Positions 1-10,449 of a stretch of 26,114 nt of DNA are shown here, piece after piece (within the stretch, counting starts at the first letter, position 1; each line of letters begins with the position of its first letter). The DNA is from Phaeoceros laevis. Its lineage: Eukaryota > Anthocerotophyta > Anthocerotopsida > Notothyladales. The DNA lies in contig JBNGIQ010008119.1 in NCBI GenBank assembly GCA_049999765.1, forward strand, positions 1-26,114, written 5' to 3'. The notes below the pieces were generated by a model, which saw only the letters and a program-made list of their open reading frames with translations, was not told where the DNA came from and made no database searches. The translations under genes were made by a program, and so were the position numbers.

Positions 1-1098
1 TTCGATCCACGTGTCATCCAATGCATCATTCAAAGCAATATAAATATTGTGCAGAACTAGACAAGCAGATACAACAGGTGGCATGTTGTCAAGGACATGG
101 TCACAACGTTTTAGAAGGATGCGAAACCTGGTTTTCAGAATCCCGAATGCTCTTTCCACTGCCATACGGGTACTCGACTGAATGAAATTCCAGTTCGCTT
201 CAGTCCTTGTGAAGCCATCCTTGTGACCTCTATACGGGGTTAGCAGGTAAAGGCGAGGCCAATAAGCGGAATCACCAACTAGAGCATATTCTCCCAAAAT
301 ACCTCTTGCACACCGTCTCCCAATCTGAGATCTGCAAAACAAATTCCAATCATGCATGCTGCCGGCCCAACCGAAGTCATAGTCCCAGATCATGCATTTG
401 GCATCTACCACAGCTTGAAGCAACTGGCTGTGGAAACCTTTTCGATTGTAGTAATCAACAGGACTGTCATGCGACGCTATGATGGGGATGTGACTCCCGT
501 CTATAGCACCGATAACATAATCAATACCTCTCAAAGCTTCAAACTCCTTGGCATATTTCCGCATCTTCTCAGGCGTAGGCCATCTGATATAAATGTTATG
601 TAGAACCGACCGCACAACTTTACAGAAGTCTATCACAATGCCCTGTACAGTGGATGTTCCAACTCCATATGTATCAGCAATGCTTCGTAGAAAATCCCCG
701 TTTGCCATCCTTTGTAAGGAGATCGCTACCCGAGCTTCAATAGGAATGCATTTGCGGGCATTCGTATCCTTCTTGCCTAGATGAGGAGCCAACTTCCTAC
801 AGATGTACTCAAATGTGGACCTGTTGACCCGCATCCGCATCTTGAACATTTGAGATGTGTAGGAGCCGAGCAGCTGGTTGTGTATGAAGCCGTGAGATCG
901 ATGTACCGCCCATGTTGTACGTGGCTTTCGGAGCAAGGACTTTCGACCATCTGCTTCAAGCAATTGCAAAACACAAGCTGTGGAAGACAAGTAGTTGTGG
1001 ATTATGGGCATCATGTTGTCATCCGCCAATTCCATCGCAATGTAAGTCATCAAACCCATCATGAAACATAGCCAAAGAGATTGCAGGTCGGAATCCAT
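1..1098 (-). CDS. PIF/Harbinger (HARBI1/ALP1-like) DDE transposase, 3' truncated by window edge
   Basis: Reading the minus strand from the ATG at 1098, all 366 codons to base 1 are open, and an in-frame TAG lies just upstream of the ATG, so this start is the first possible. The protein has the PIF/Harbinger DDE nuclease layout: Asp200 in IGAIDGSHIPI, Asp276 in LVGDSAYWP and Glu315 in MAVERAFGILKTRFRIL, spaced 76 and 39 residues apart. The family's late LVLHNIYI motif follows near residue 350. The N-terminal part (about 80-190) has the usual helical region with a GVGTSTVQ helix-turn-helix-like segment. HARBI1-type nucleases act in the nucleus with a Myb-like partner to cut and paste the element. 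No stop or frameshift is seen, so the copy could be intact. Domesticated plant relatives (ALP1) share this fold, but the adjoining subterminal repeats favour a transposon. The C-terminus lies outside the window. Confidence 0.9.
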   Translation of the reverse strand, partial: MDSDLQSLWLCFMMGLMTYIAMELADDNMMPIIHNYLSSTACVLQLLEADGRKSLLRKPRTTWAVHRSHGFIHNQLLGSYTSQMFKMRMRVNRSTFEYICRKLAPHLGKKDTNARKCIPIEARVAISLQRMANGDFLRSIADTYGVGTSTVQGIVIDFCKVVRSVLHNIYIRWPTPEKMRKYAKEFEALRGIDYVIGAIDGSHIPIIASHDSPVDYYNRKGFHSQLLQAVVDAKCMIWDYDFGWAGSMHDWNLFCRSQIGRRCARGILGEYALVGDSAYWPRLYLLTPYRGHKDGFTRTEANWNFIQSSTRMAVERAFGILKTRFRILLKRCDHVLDNMPPVVSACLVLHNIYIALNDALDDTWIE

Positions 1099-1319
1099 AG
1101 CATGAGGTAGGAGCAAACCCTAGCAAAAGTAATGCTCACTTGCACGAGTACGCGAGGGAGGAAGGCGAGAAAACGCGAGGGAAGGAGGAAGGCGAACGGC
1201 CGGGACGAAGGAGTTAAAGGATCGATCAGCTGGTTTAATGAATCGGGCTACTAGTAAACCCGGGCGTAGTAAGTACTAGTAACTACAATATGCCGCACAC
1301 AAGCCTCGGCAACCTGCAG

Positions 1320-1425
1320 GTCGGTGTGAACTCATGGATACGCCTATGTGGCGTGTCAGGCCCGGCTCATGGTGGTGCATTCTAGTCACCACCGGCCTGA
1401 CACAATCCCTCGGTGTGAACCGGGC
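1320..1425. repeat. Candidate Harbinger terminal/subterminal repeat region with hairpin
   Basis: GTGTCAGGCC (1353-1362) pairs with GGCCTGACAC (1394-1403), and GGTGGTG (1371-1377) pairs with CACCACC (1387-1393), giving a near-complete hairpin with an 8-nt bulge. TCGGTGTGAAC occurs as a direct repeat about 90 bp apart (near 1321 and 1411). The block lies 5' of the Harbinger transposase and overlaps the last codons of the RPW8-like gene. That position suits the element's 5' end, perhaps starting GGCCCGGTTCACACC on the minus strand near 1425. The other end is outside the window and I could not confirm a TWA target duplication. Confidence 0.4.
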
Positions 1426-2315
1426 CTCAAAGCCTTTGCCGTGAATCTGACAGGAAAGGAGGATCGGGACAGGATCCAACAGGATCCAACAGGATTATCC
1501 CAAGCTTCCTCCGGCCTGAGGGTAGACAGATCTAGAGTCTCTTGTAGGCTCTTCAAAAAAGTATCCATCTGGCCCTGCTGAACTGCCGCCTTGAACTTCT
1601 CCATTTCTTTCTTAATAATTGCCTGTATGCGGTGTTTTGGACTCCCACAAATTCCTCCCTTGACCAGCTCATGTCCCACTACTTGCAAAATCCTTTCTTC
1701 AAATTCATGAGCTCCCGCAACTAGTTCTATTGCGTTCGGAGAATCATCTTGAGCAGCAACATGCTTAAGGCCACTGATGGAAACCGAGAAGTCCTCGAAA
1801 GCCTTGCTGATTGTCCTGTTCTGTTCCATCTGACGTGCCATAGCTGTGCTGACTGTCCTGTTCTGTTCCATCTGAAGTGCCATAACTGCATAAATACCTC
1901 CATCTTGCCCCGCCTTCCGAATTCGCACAGTCACCTCCCGGATTTCGTTGGACCACTTCTTCTTTTCCCTAATGGCCAACGGCTTGTTGAAGACATGACA
2001 TTCCTTCACCCAAGCCAGCGCATTTCTCAGCTTAGTTGCCGCTTCCTGGAGCAAGGGCTCCAGGTCTCCCAGCCACGCATCTACTGCCCCAGCACTAGCA
2101 GGTGATGACCTTGAGCTGGTCCAGGCAGCTGAAAAACCTGCTTTTCTGTTGCGAGTACATTCTGACACCAGCGGTTGGATGGTGCCAAGAAGGTTGTGCA
2201 GATCCTCGCAATGCTCAAACACCTTATTGGCTTCAACCACATACCGTATCACCTCGTCCAAAAGCCTGCTCACACCCCATCCAAGCAGCCCTCCAACAAC
2301 GCCGGGATCTCCCAT
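1386..2315 (-). CDS. RPW8-like helical-domain protein (stand-alone)
   Basis: A 309-residue protein is read from the ATG at 2315; the frame stays open upstream to 2378 without another ATG. Residues 1-135 start with a glycine-rich hydrophobic helix (GVVGGLLGWGVSRLLDEVI). They continue with amphipathic helices and the block AVDAWLGDLEPLLQEA.KLRNALAWVKEC....KPL.I..KKKW, which fits the RPW8 coiled-coil/four-helix pattern and closely matches the N-terminus of the gene at 10450. RPW8 domains in flowering plants act at membranes in resistance and cell death; applying that here is inference. Residues 147-174 are a 14-residue tandem repeat (QMEQNRT core; 42-bp DNA period). Residues 175-273 are helical with no family I recognise. 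The last ~13 codons overlap the candidate Harbinger end, so the natural C-terminus may have been replaced. There is no NB-ARC or LRR. Family call is moderate; no database search was possible. Confidence 0.6.
   Translation of the reverse strand: MGDPGVVGGLLGWGVSRLLDEVIRYVVEANKVFEHCEDLHNLLGTIQPLVSECTRNRKAGFSAAWTSSRSSPASAGAVDAWLGDLEPLLQEAATKLRNALAWVKECHVFNKPLAIREKKKWSNEIREVTVRIRKAGQDGGIYAVMALQMEQNRTVSTAMARQMEQNRTISKAFEDFSVSISGLKHVAAQDDSPNAIELVAGAHEFEERILQVVGHELVKGGICGSPKHRIQAIIKKEMEKFKAAVQQGQMDTFLKSLQETLDLSTLRPEEAWDNPVGSCWILSRSSFPVRFTAKALRPGSHRGIVSGRW
1812..1897 (-). repeat. 42-bp in-frame tandem repeat inside the RPW8-like gene
   Basis: Two copies of a 42-bp unit start at 1812 and 1854 and share TGTCCTGTTCTGTTCCATCT. 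The unit is 14 codons, giving LQMEQNRTVSTAMA followed by RQMEQNRTISKAFE. The frame is preserved, so the duplication lengthens a helix without disrupting the gene. Confidence 0.85.
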
Positions 2316-4643
2316 GTCCGCAAAGTTCTGCCCAACCTCCCCGATGTCAACAGGCCACTCCCAGTCTTCGCGTCTCACAGCAGTCCAATCGTGTTGCGCA
2401 GGCCTTAACAGCAGATGCCAGTCTAAGCGTAGTAGTAGTAGTAGAAGAAGATCTCTGACGTGCCTGATGGGTGGTAGAGACGGAGGATTACAAGAGCAAT
2501 TGGAAGCGCCTTCGTGACAAAATTCTCATCGGACTAGCCCGGTCCGATTACCGATTATAAGTACATATATGTGTCAGGTGTGACGCCACACTGTCGAATG
2601 CATTCCTCGCTTCGAAGCGAAGTTTGGTAAACGGACTCGGAAGTTTTGCAGTAAGTAGTGCATTACCCCAGAACGTTAGCTGATCATGATCATGCCCTCA
2701 CAAAAGCTTGTCTCGGGGTTGCTAATCAAAGCCACGCGCAACTATCCGAGAACTTCAGAGATCGCTCAATTGCCTCACGCACATCCACCCTGAACAACAC
2801 ATACCGACTTGGTAGCACCCAAAGACAGAGTGTCAGGTCAGCTGTAAATTGCTCCCACCCGCATTGCGCTATAGATGAGGTATTCATGAAGAATTGGACT
2901 CGAGGTTGCAAACTTGCCAACCCTCTGCTGCTGCTATGAAATGCCACCCATCACAGTGCATTGATATTGGACACAAACAACCAAGCATCACCTCTTGAAA
3001 ATATCTTCCCAGCAGGTGAGGATTCTTCTGGTGAAGCTCCTCTTATAGATCGCATGCACGCACAAATGGCCATGGAAGCAAGCTCCAACGGCTTCTGTCC
3101 ATGTCGACTGGCAGAATTGGCTCCAATTCGAAAATTCAGCTGCCTGTGGAGCACATTTCATGATCAGGAGCCATTGTGCCCTTCTTGACTAAACAATCGT
3201 AACAGCCGGAACTGAATCGGATCTGTGCTGCATGCTCCAGTAATCAAGAGTCTCTCAATTTGTAAGAGGCCGGTCACTTTGCAGGAGGACAGGCCTCCGC
3301 ATTCAGAAGAGACCGGGTCTACAGCAGCCAAGACTAATAACAACCCTCAGTGACCCTGCTACGCAACATGTGCACACAGTGCGTCGTGTCATGATCATGA
3401 GAAGCGTTGAGGTACATGACAGGTTCGCTTCGAAGAAAAGGTTGGCAGTTAGGAGTCACTGTAAGTAAAACCTGTTCAATTATGAAACCAATCCCTGGAA
3501 AGCGTGGAGCTGAAGTAGTAGTGGTAAGTTGATTATGGTGACTCAGCAACTGACAGATTGGCAAATAGTGTAGCAATCGCCGCGGCTAATTAGGGGTGTA
3601 TACGGAGCAAAAAGGGACTAATAAGAAGCCACACGCGCCCGTGGGCAAACCCGGCGTCAAAACTTGGTGTGTGTGCGTGTGTTCATTGCTAAATTAACAT
3701 CCGGGTGTGGCTTATTACTAGACTATTAAGCGCTGGGAGCAAGCCTGGAGTCTCGAGTCTGGACATGCTCTACTAATCATGAGTGTCGGAGCACTCCTTG
3801 CTGCCTTCAACCCTTACCTCAAGTGGTCACTTGCATGGTACTATTTGCTCATTTCCCATACAATATTCAGCCCATGGTCTAAACATGTTTCAATGCGAAG
3901 TGGCAGCGTCCAGGTGATATACTAGTTTCAAAATTTCAGGGCACGCCGACCTCACACCTGGCAGTACATAGGCTCTCCTTTTCAGTCGAAATGTGTTTCC
4001 TGCAACACGGATCCACATCCTCACTTCATATACTCACACACTTCACACGCACCCAAACACTTCCATAACGCAGCTGGGAACAGCATTCAACCATCTGGAA
4101 TCCCCCCCCTTCCGTCATAGAACTCCTCAGTTAAGCGACAAAGGATATTATTGTGGGACAGAGGAGGGGGGGGGGGGACAATGTGGGCAGGAGTTATGCC
4201 CTTCCGCATACTTGTTATAGAAAGAAAGCCCATCCAGGGGTATGGACTGCATAACTAGTGAAACCTCTCACTCTCAACTCCATGGAACATTGTGAACATT
4301 TTCCACTCTCAGGGAAATGGAAAGAGAGTCGGCTCCTGAATATGAAAATCAAAATCGGTCACCTTGGAGTCAACAAAAAGTTCTCGGATGATGCTAACCG
4401 CCATACTTCACACATTTCCAAAGCAAGCAGGCAATTTCACACCAAAAAGAATCTCAATAGCAGTCGAGGAAATCTGTACCTCAAAGTCTCGTTATCTTCA
4501 AATCCAGGCTCATAGTACCGCACTCGTCCGCCCACAGGGTATCATTCCTCATTCTGATCTCCAGTTAACGTGTGCAGATAGAGGTACCTCAACCTTTTGA
4601 AGTGATATGCCCCGAGCTGAATTACAAAATTATTCCAAGCCCC
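2316..4643. other. Intergenic, no recognisable gene
   Basis: Short open frames occur on both strands but none has recognisable motifs or a convincing start and splice structure. Small landmarks are a TAG/AAG microsatellite at about 2429-2447, a perfect 14-bp palindrome TCGCTTCGAAGCGA at 2607-2620, a GT-rich run near 3670, and a run of 11 or more G near 4165-4180. The left end holds the promoter of the RPW8-like gene and the right end the 3' flank of the GT90 gene, both transcribed leftward. Confidence 0.5.
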
Positions 4644-6399
4644 CTAGTCACTCAAATCCTCGGAAGAAAGCCAGTACCAATCCTTTGGAAGCAACCCGTA
4701 GTAAGAGCAGACAGTGGGGCACCCTGGTTGCGGCAAAATGGGAGACTTGTGCTTGTACATGCAGTCGGGATGCCCATCCTTGGTGTGAATAGCAACTTCC
4801 CTGACTGGTCCCCACAGGCACATTTGCTTGGGCTTCTCCACCAGATGCGCCTCCCCAAGGACCGCCTGGTACTTGACCAGCACCACTGCCAACGCCAGCA
4901 TCCGGGCATCTAGGGAACATATCCATCCAACCTCCCGGTGAGCGTTTCTCACCATTTGCTCCATTTCCGCGTCGTGCTGCTGCATGTAGACAACTTTTTC
5001 CGCCAGATCCTGCAGCCTGTGGTTGCGGCAGGCACCAGGTCAGCTGCTGAGTGCTGCGGGCTTGCAAGCATGGACTCAGGAATTGTAAGAAATCTTACGT
5101 GTGCTTGACCTCCACGAAATGGCGGCCCCGCTTGAGCAGAGGATCAAAGAACGAGTAAAATGGAGAGCTCTGGCGTACCACCACCCTGTCGGTGGACAGG
5201 ACTCCGCAAAGGCGGACGCTTCCCATGGCGCCATCCACATCCAACTCGTACTTGAAGGCGTTCTTCTCCGTGAAATTCATGCTTGGTGCAAGGTCCACCC
5301 CGTCCCGCCTCCTCATATTCCACACAGCTCCAGGAGTGGTGTGGCTCCACCGCGAAATGCGAGCATCCATGAGATCCCTGTAGGCGTCCGTCATCCGGTG
5401 CAGCCTCACTCGCAGGTTGCTGCACCAATTGAAGTGCTGCAGCACGAAATTGGTGGTGGCACCCCGGAACACCAGCTTCGGCAACCTGTCGGTCCAACTG
5501 CGCTTGGACGCCGCCTCCAGCTCCGCCTCACTCGGCATGTAAGCCCGCTCCAACTCCAGCAAGTCGGGCACCAGCACGTCCGTGTTGGAGTCCGTCAAGT
5601 GGTTGCTCAGGATGAGGTAGTTGGACCTCTTGGCGCCATCCAGGAAGGCGCTGGTTGTGCTGAGGGGCTGGTCGCAGGTGTTGAGGAAAAACTCCACCCG
5701 CAGGTCCGTCAGCTGGTACTCCTCCAGGGTGCGCTGCAACAAAGTGACGAAGCCGTTGGCACGGCTGAGCCGCCATGGCAGGCTGACCACCTGGCCGTAG
5801 CGGAAATACACTCTCCCGTCCACCACACGGACATGGAGGCAGCAGGCCATGACATTGGAGGTGACTGCCGCCTCCCTCACCATGCTCACCGTCCACGCCT
5901 TCCTCGGTGCACCAAACCCCTCCCTCACACCTTCCATCGGCAGCCATGGCTGGAAGTAGTACTTAACCAGCCTCATCACCATGTCCAACCTGGGGTCGGC
6001 AAAATCGAACCTGCTGCTTGCTGCTGCCAATTCATCGCGATCCTGAGCGGTTATTTTTGTGCTCCTCACTCTGTGCCACCGAACATCGGAGTAGGTGTAG
6101 TTCCGCTGCACCTCCTCCTTCAGATTCGCTTCACTAGGAATGCTGCCACACCTGCTCCGCCTAGTGTGGTCAGTTGCCTGGCCTCAATTGTATCAAACAG
6201 CTCCAAATGCCGATGAAATGAGGATCCTGGCATACCTGATTGTGTAGGAACCGTCCACAGAGCACATGAGCTGCGTCACCACTAGCATCACACAACTGGC
6301 CAAGCCGCCTAATGTGGCAACATACACAAGAAGTAAGGAAAGCTTCGGCTGATGAACTTGGTGCACCACCTTGGTGCGATTCCTTCCCAATTTCACCAT
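4644..6399 (-). CDS. GT90 (CAP10/POGLUT-like) glycosyltransferase, three exons
   Basis: Exons on the minus strand: 6399-6236, about 6142-5099 and 5016-4644, giving about 526 residues. The exon 1 donor is AG|GTATGCC. The exon 2 acceptor is at 6142 (6154 also keeps frame). Intron 2 (5098-5017, GTAAGA...CCACAG) joins exactly in phase. The N-terminus is a short basic tail (MVKLGRNRTK) and one hydrophobic segment (about residues 20-45), as in a type II Golgi/ER membrane protein. The lumenal part has GT90 landmarks: VDGRVYFRYG, FFLNTCDQPL, the PKLVFRGA block (about 276-283), FKYELDVDGAMGSVRL (about 351) and SPFYSFFDPLLKRGRHFVEV (about 381). The last exon supplies the usual helix LQDLAEKVVYMQQHD. 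GT90 enzymes move sugars such as glucose or xylose onto protein or polysaccharide acceptors; the substrate is unknown here. An in-frame ATG at 6537 would add 46 residues before the anchor; I prefer 6399 because it gives a typical type II start. Confidence 0.87.
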
Positions 6400-6537
6400 T
6401 GTGGAAGATGCGGCGACCGACGGGCAGCAGCGGCCGCAGGCATTGGATCTGCTTGTTGCCAGCCATACTAGTACTTCCGAAGTCGTGCAGAACGTGGAAT
6501 CGGTTCCACGCCATGGTGCTACAGTCGCACTCACCAC

Positions 6538-9500
6538 CCGGGCAACGGCACATTACGGCACTATTTGTAGTTAGGCGGCACCCACACCAGCCACGCGGTT
6601 TGCTCGTGGAAGGGAGGGATTGATGAGGCTGGGTTGGAACTTGGCAGGTAGTCCGAACCCGGACCGGCAAACCTCAGTCCGGGTCGGGCTAGTCTACTCT
6701 AGGTCCCAACGTCACATGCGACCGACTCGCTCTTGCCAAAGAAGTACGTAACTTGCCAGTTTTCTTTTGGGAGGTTATGATCAACTCAAGATCAATAGCA
6801 TTTGGCATGTGGGTGTGGTTTAGAATGAACAATTGCACACACACCAGCTCAAATATCTCCATAAGATTATGAATAGTTCCTTTTGGACTACTTCTACCAG
6901 CATATGCAACAACATGTCCAATGCCATGTACATCATCTTGAGTTAAAGCCTTGCTTCAATCAAGATATAATTTGAAAGTTCTCTCAATTTGTGTCTTCTC
7001 AATATTGCTTTTGAGGATAGTATGTACCTTAACAATTCTGAAAGCTTATTGCTCTTGTGCTGGCGCTTCAGTTTTCATTCATTCAATCCTCAGGTGATTC
7101 AAACATTATTGACTCTTTTATCAAATATTTAGTAGATTTAACTTGCAATTCATGAAGTTTTTATTCTTGAAACAGATGTAGAACAAATGGAATCAAGCAA
7201 ATTGAAGAATTGGGAATGCAGTCTCGTGCTCCACAATCTCAATATAAGCACAATCTACCAATCTTTGAGTAGGAGCTTAACGTTTCAATAGTGTACACCA
7301 TTTGCTTGACCAACCTTTTTTGTGGGTCAGTGTGAGTGTCCAAAAACCGCCTCTAATGCAATTCACCGGCTTGCGATTTGACCTATGAGTGACTTGCGAT
7401 GGAGCAGGTTTTTGTGGCTGCCGAAGGCGGGTTTGGTTTTTGTTGCCACCGCCATCGGCAGTCAGGCAAGCCAACTGTTGTCATAGTGTCATGGTTAGGT
7501 CGCAGCGCCAAGAAAACTTGCCTCCTACGCGATCCTTGCCACCGCCATCGGCAGTCAGGCAAGCCAATTGTTGTCATAGTGTTGTGGTTAGGTCGCAGCG
7601 CCAATTGCCTCCTGCGCAATCCTGGTGGCATAGGCGGGTTACACAAGGTCAGCAAGCCATCCTCCCACCTCCCCATGTGAATTTTCATTTTTAGTGCGAT
7701 TAAAAAATTATCATCCATATTTAATACTACTATATAGAGAAAATGGAGGGTCATCTTTTGACTGTTTTTCTGTTTTTCTAAAAGTTATACCAAAATGATC
7801 GCCTTGAATTTTCCTATAAAATATTGTAAAAATAATTAAATAGAAAAATAATTAATAAATATTTAAAACTGAAAAAATCGGAACGGCGAAGGACCCCTCC
7901 TTTTGGAGTCACGCGACCCCGCAATCCAACGTGGCGGTCCTTTCAGGGGTTAATAACGTAACACAAGGCACAATAATGCTCCCTTGTGGAGCGACTGCTT
8001 GGTGGCACGAGGGTTAAGGGTTTGGCGACGGTGACAACGAGGTTCGAGTTCGCGTGCGAGTGCGATAGCTGTGCTGGGCAGAGGGACCATCTGGAGACCT
8101 GAACGGAAACCAAGCTGCCAGCTCCAGGGTGGGCGATTCCGTGACCAACTAGTCTACCACTCGAAAGTGGGGACCAGCCAGTAGATACTACGGTTTTACT
8201 ACCAGTTCGATCCCGAGAGCTGATGCATATGACGGGCTCAATGGCTCCCTGGATGGTAATCTTCAAGATGATGATGGTCGGAATTTCCTCATGTTTGAGC
8301 TCCAACAATAGTTCATAATTCATGAATCACTGACCGCCACACACGAATGTGAGATTATGTGACGTTGAATTCCCATGCTTCGTAAATTCCGGAATTGCAA
8401 TGTGCGGCTTGAGAATACCCACTATTCTATCGTGGTTCCTGCTCAGCTATTCGCTCAGGGAAAGGAGAGGCAAGGCTGCTGTACCCAAACAAGTGTAAGG
8501 ACCCGGCTCTGCCCGGGTAAAAGACTACACAATGACTCAACAGTGTGCTGAGTGGAAGTTCAAGAGAAACAGGGGAGATCAAGAAATGTGCAATGTAAAG
8601 ACAACGCCAGTGCAAACCGGTCCCGCCAGTTACCAGTTAAAAGGCCAGCTTCCAGTAGAAACACACGTCAAGGGCTGCAGAAAGGACAAGTCCTTCTACC
8701 ACAGACCAGGTGTCGTATGCTTCCCTAAGAATGACTAGCAAGGTCCCTGGACTCAAACGCTGAGCTGATGATGCTCTCAAATGCACACCACGATCCTCAA
8801 TACGGCCTCCTGAATTCACTAACGAGACAGACGGACAGGGCTTCGATATGAGAATAGTGGCCACGCCTCAAAATCACCCGACAACACAAAACACAGAGCT
8901 TGGGCCATAAGTAGCCGATTTGCCTTACCTAACCCTAGTTCCCCCTAAAATCCGCAGGCCTCGCGGCAGCATAGCTAGAAGGATCTACCACATAGCTGGC
9001 AACCATTTTGCCTCATACTCCTAACTAGGCTGCCGGGCTCATTACAAAATTTCAAACTAAATACGGTATTGCCTGAAAATGCTTTAACAGGCTCTGCCGA
9101 TACACTAGTTTGTTGAAATTGATGTTTGTTTGTGAACAAAGCGTAAGAATAAAAGGTGGCAGGGCAGCTGCTGATTAAAATCGCGTGGAGTAAATAGTAC
9201 GTATGTCCATGTACGGCGACCGACACGACAAGCAGCTCCTTATAGTCCTTCCTTGATAAGTTTCCTGGCCAAGTTTCCTACCCCCATGTGCACTCAATGC
9301 CACTCATCCAAGCTCGGAGTTGTTGCTAAACCAGCCTGGTGGAAGACGACACAAGCAAGAGACAGAAAACCTTTATAGATTCGATGGGAAGGCAGCTGTT
9401 GGGCACCCACTTCACGTCTCTCACCATCAAGCACCACTTTTTAGCCCACCACTACCATAGATTAGAGCAGCTTCTGGTTTTCTTGTAAACAGGTGGAATC

Positions 9501-10089
9501 TCTTCTCATCAGCTGTAGTTAACCCATCCATTTCTCGAAAAGTGGTGTACAAGTGTTTAAGTGTACATGTAGAGCACATTCTGAGAATCTGCTTGTGCCT
9601 TCACGGTGCTTCTTCAAAGTGCTTAATAAGGTTCCTTCCTTCACCCTGCGGAAAAGCGTGTACATGTTTGAGCAGGCTAGGTTTGTCGTTTTACCAAGCC
9701 ACCTCCTGGACCAGTAGTGTTGCAACTGCTGTCTTTCTCCCAGACAGGTCACATGCGCTGTGAATACAAAGAGTGGTTAGAGCTCCCAATCAATGTAATG
9801 GCAGAAAATATACGGCTACTCTCGGACCCAAATTGACGTTGGCCATGGAAATGTACTAGACTGGACGTACATGATTGTTTGACACCAGAAGCCAAATCTT
9901 ACGCCCACTCGTAATAAAAGGTGTAACTCGAGCCAGGACATGTTCACGGTGAGGAACACATCATCGAGGATGTTTGTGATGCATCGTGAGTGGGATATGT
10001 CCTTTGTCCAGATCACATTTCTCCATTTGAATAGTCAACAAGTGCGTGACGCCTGTAGTTATCATCCCGCGTGGGTGCGGGCTGACTGA
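6538..10089. other. Long non-coding stretch between GT90 and RPW8-repeat genes
   Basis: I recognise no gene here. The first ~200 bases are the likely promoter of the leftward GT90 gene. The stretch 6780-7270 is AT-rich. A 93-bp tandem duplication sits at 7443-7628. The stretch 7690-7880 is very AT-rich with A/T homopolymers. Bases around 8130-8215 carry a loose B-box-like AGTTCGATCCC but no foldable tRNA. Frames of 60-126 codons occur on both strands without motifs. Confidence 0.5.
7443..7628. repeat. 93-bp direct tandem duplication
   Basis: The unit starting TTGCCACCGCCATCGGCAGT at 7443 recurs at 7536. The copies differ by a few substitutions and by about 6 bp near the end (AGAAAACTTG against ATTG). 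Neither sits in a recognisable gene. The low divergence suggests a fairly recent event. Confidence 0.9.
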
Positions 10090-10308
10090 ATGTACTCTGC
10101 AGACCCTTGGAATCACGCATCACGGACCTCGGAGCTGGCGGGAGGGATGCTTATCATCCACCACGTATACGTACCTTGCCCCTTAAAATACATCGGGATC
10201 CTAATCCTGGCCCTGGCCCGGCCGGTGAAGGCCGTCTTCAAATTGCCCATATCAATTGTCGGCAACACGGGTGCTGCTCACGGTTCTGCCAATCCAAGAG
10301 TCATTCAG

Positions 10309-10416
10309 GTAGGTTTGGTCTTCCTGCTCGATCTATCGAAGGCAAGGAAAGGATTCTTGAGACTTGACAGTGGGTTGTGAAGTTGTGATGGATCCTGATG
10401 TTGCCCAATTTTGCAG
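10309..10416 (+). other. Probable 5'-UTR intron of the RPW8-repeat gene
   Basis: TTCAG|GTAGGT at 10308/10309 is a good donor and CCCAATTTTGCAG ending at 10416 is a good acceptor. The 108-nt length suits this genome's introns. Between the acceptor and the ATG at 10450 there is an in-frame TAG (10420-10422), so the upstream exon would be untranslated relative to this start. Confidence 0.5.
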
Positions 10417-10449
10417 GAGTAGGCTTTCTCTGCAGCGCCAGCAGAAACG

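Noticed and set aside
5101-6216. 371-codon open frame on the plus strand
   Set aside because: It is antisense to the GT90 exon, lacks motifs and is explained by the GC-rich codon pattern of the real gene on the minus strand.
7389-7754. Open frames of ~100-120 codons on both strands
   Set aside because: They arise from the 93-bp tandem duplication and have no independent coding evidence.
8130-8215. tRNA- or SINE-like sequence with a B-box-like AGTTCGATCCC
   Set aside because: No cloverleaf can be folded, the acceptor stem does not pair and the A box is poor.
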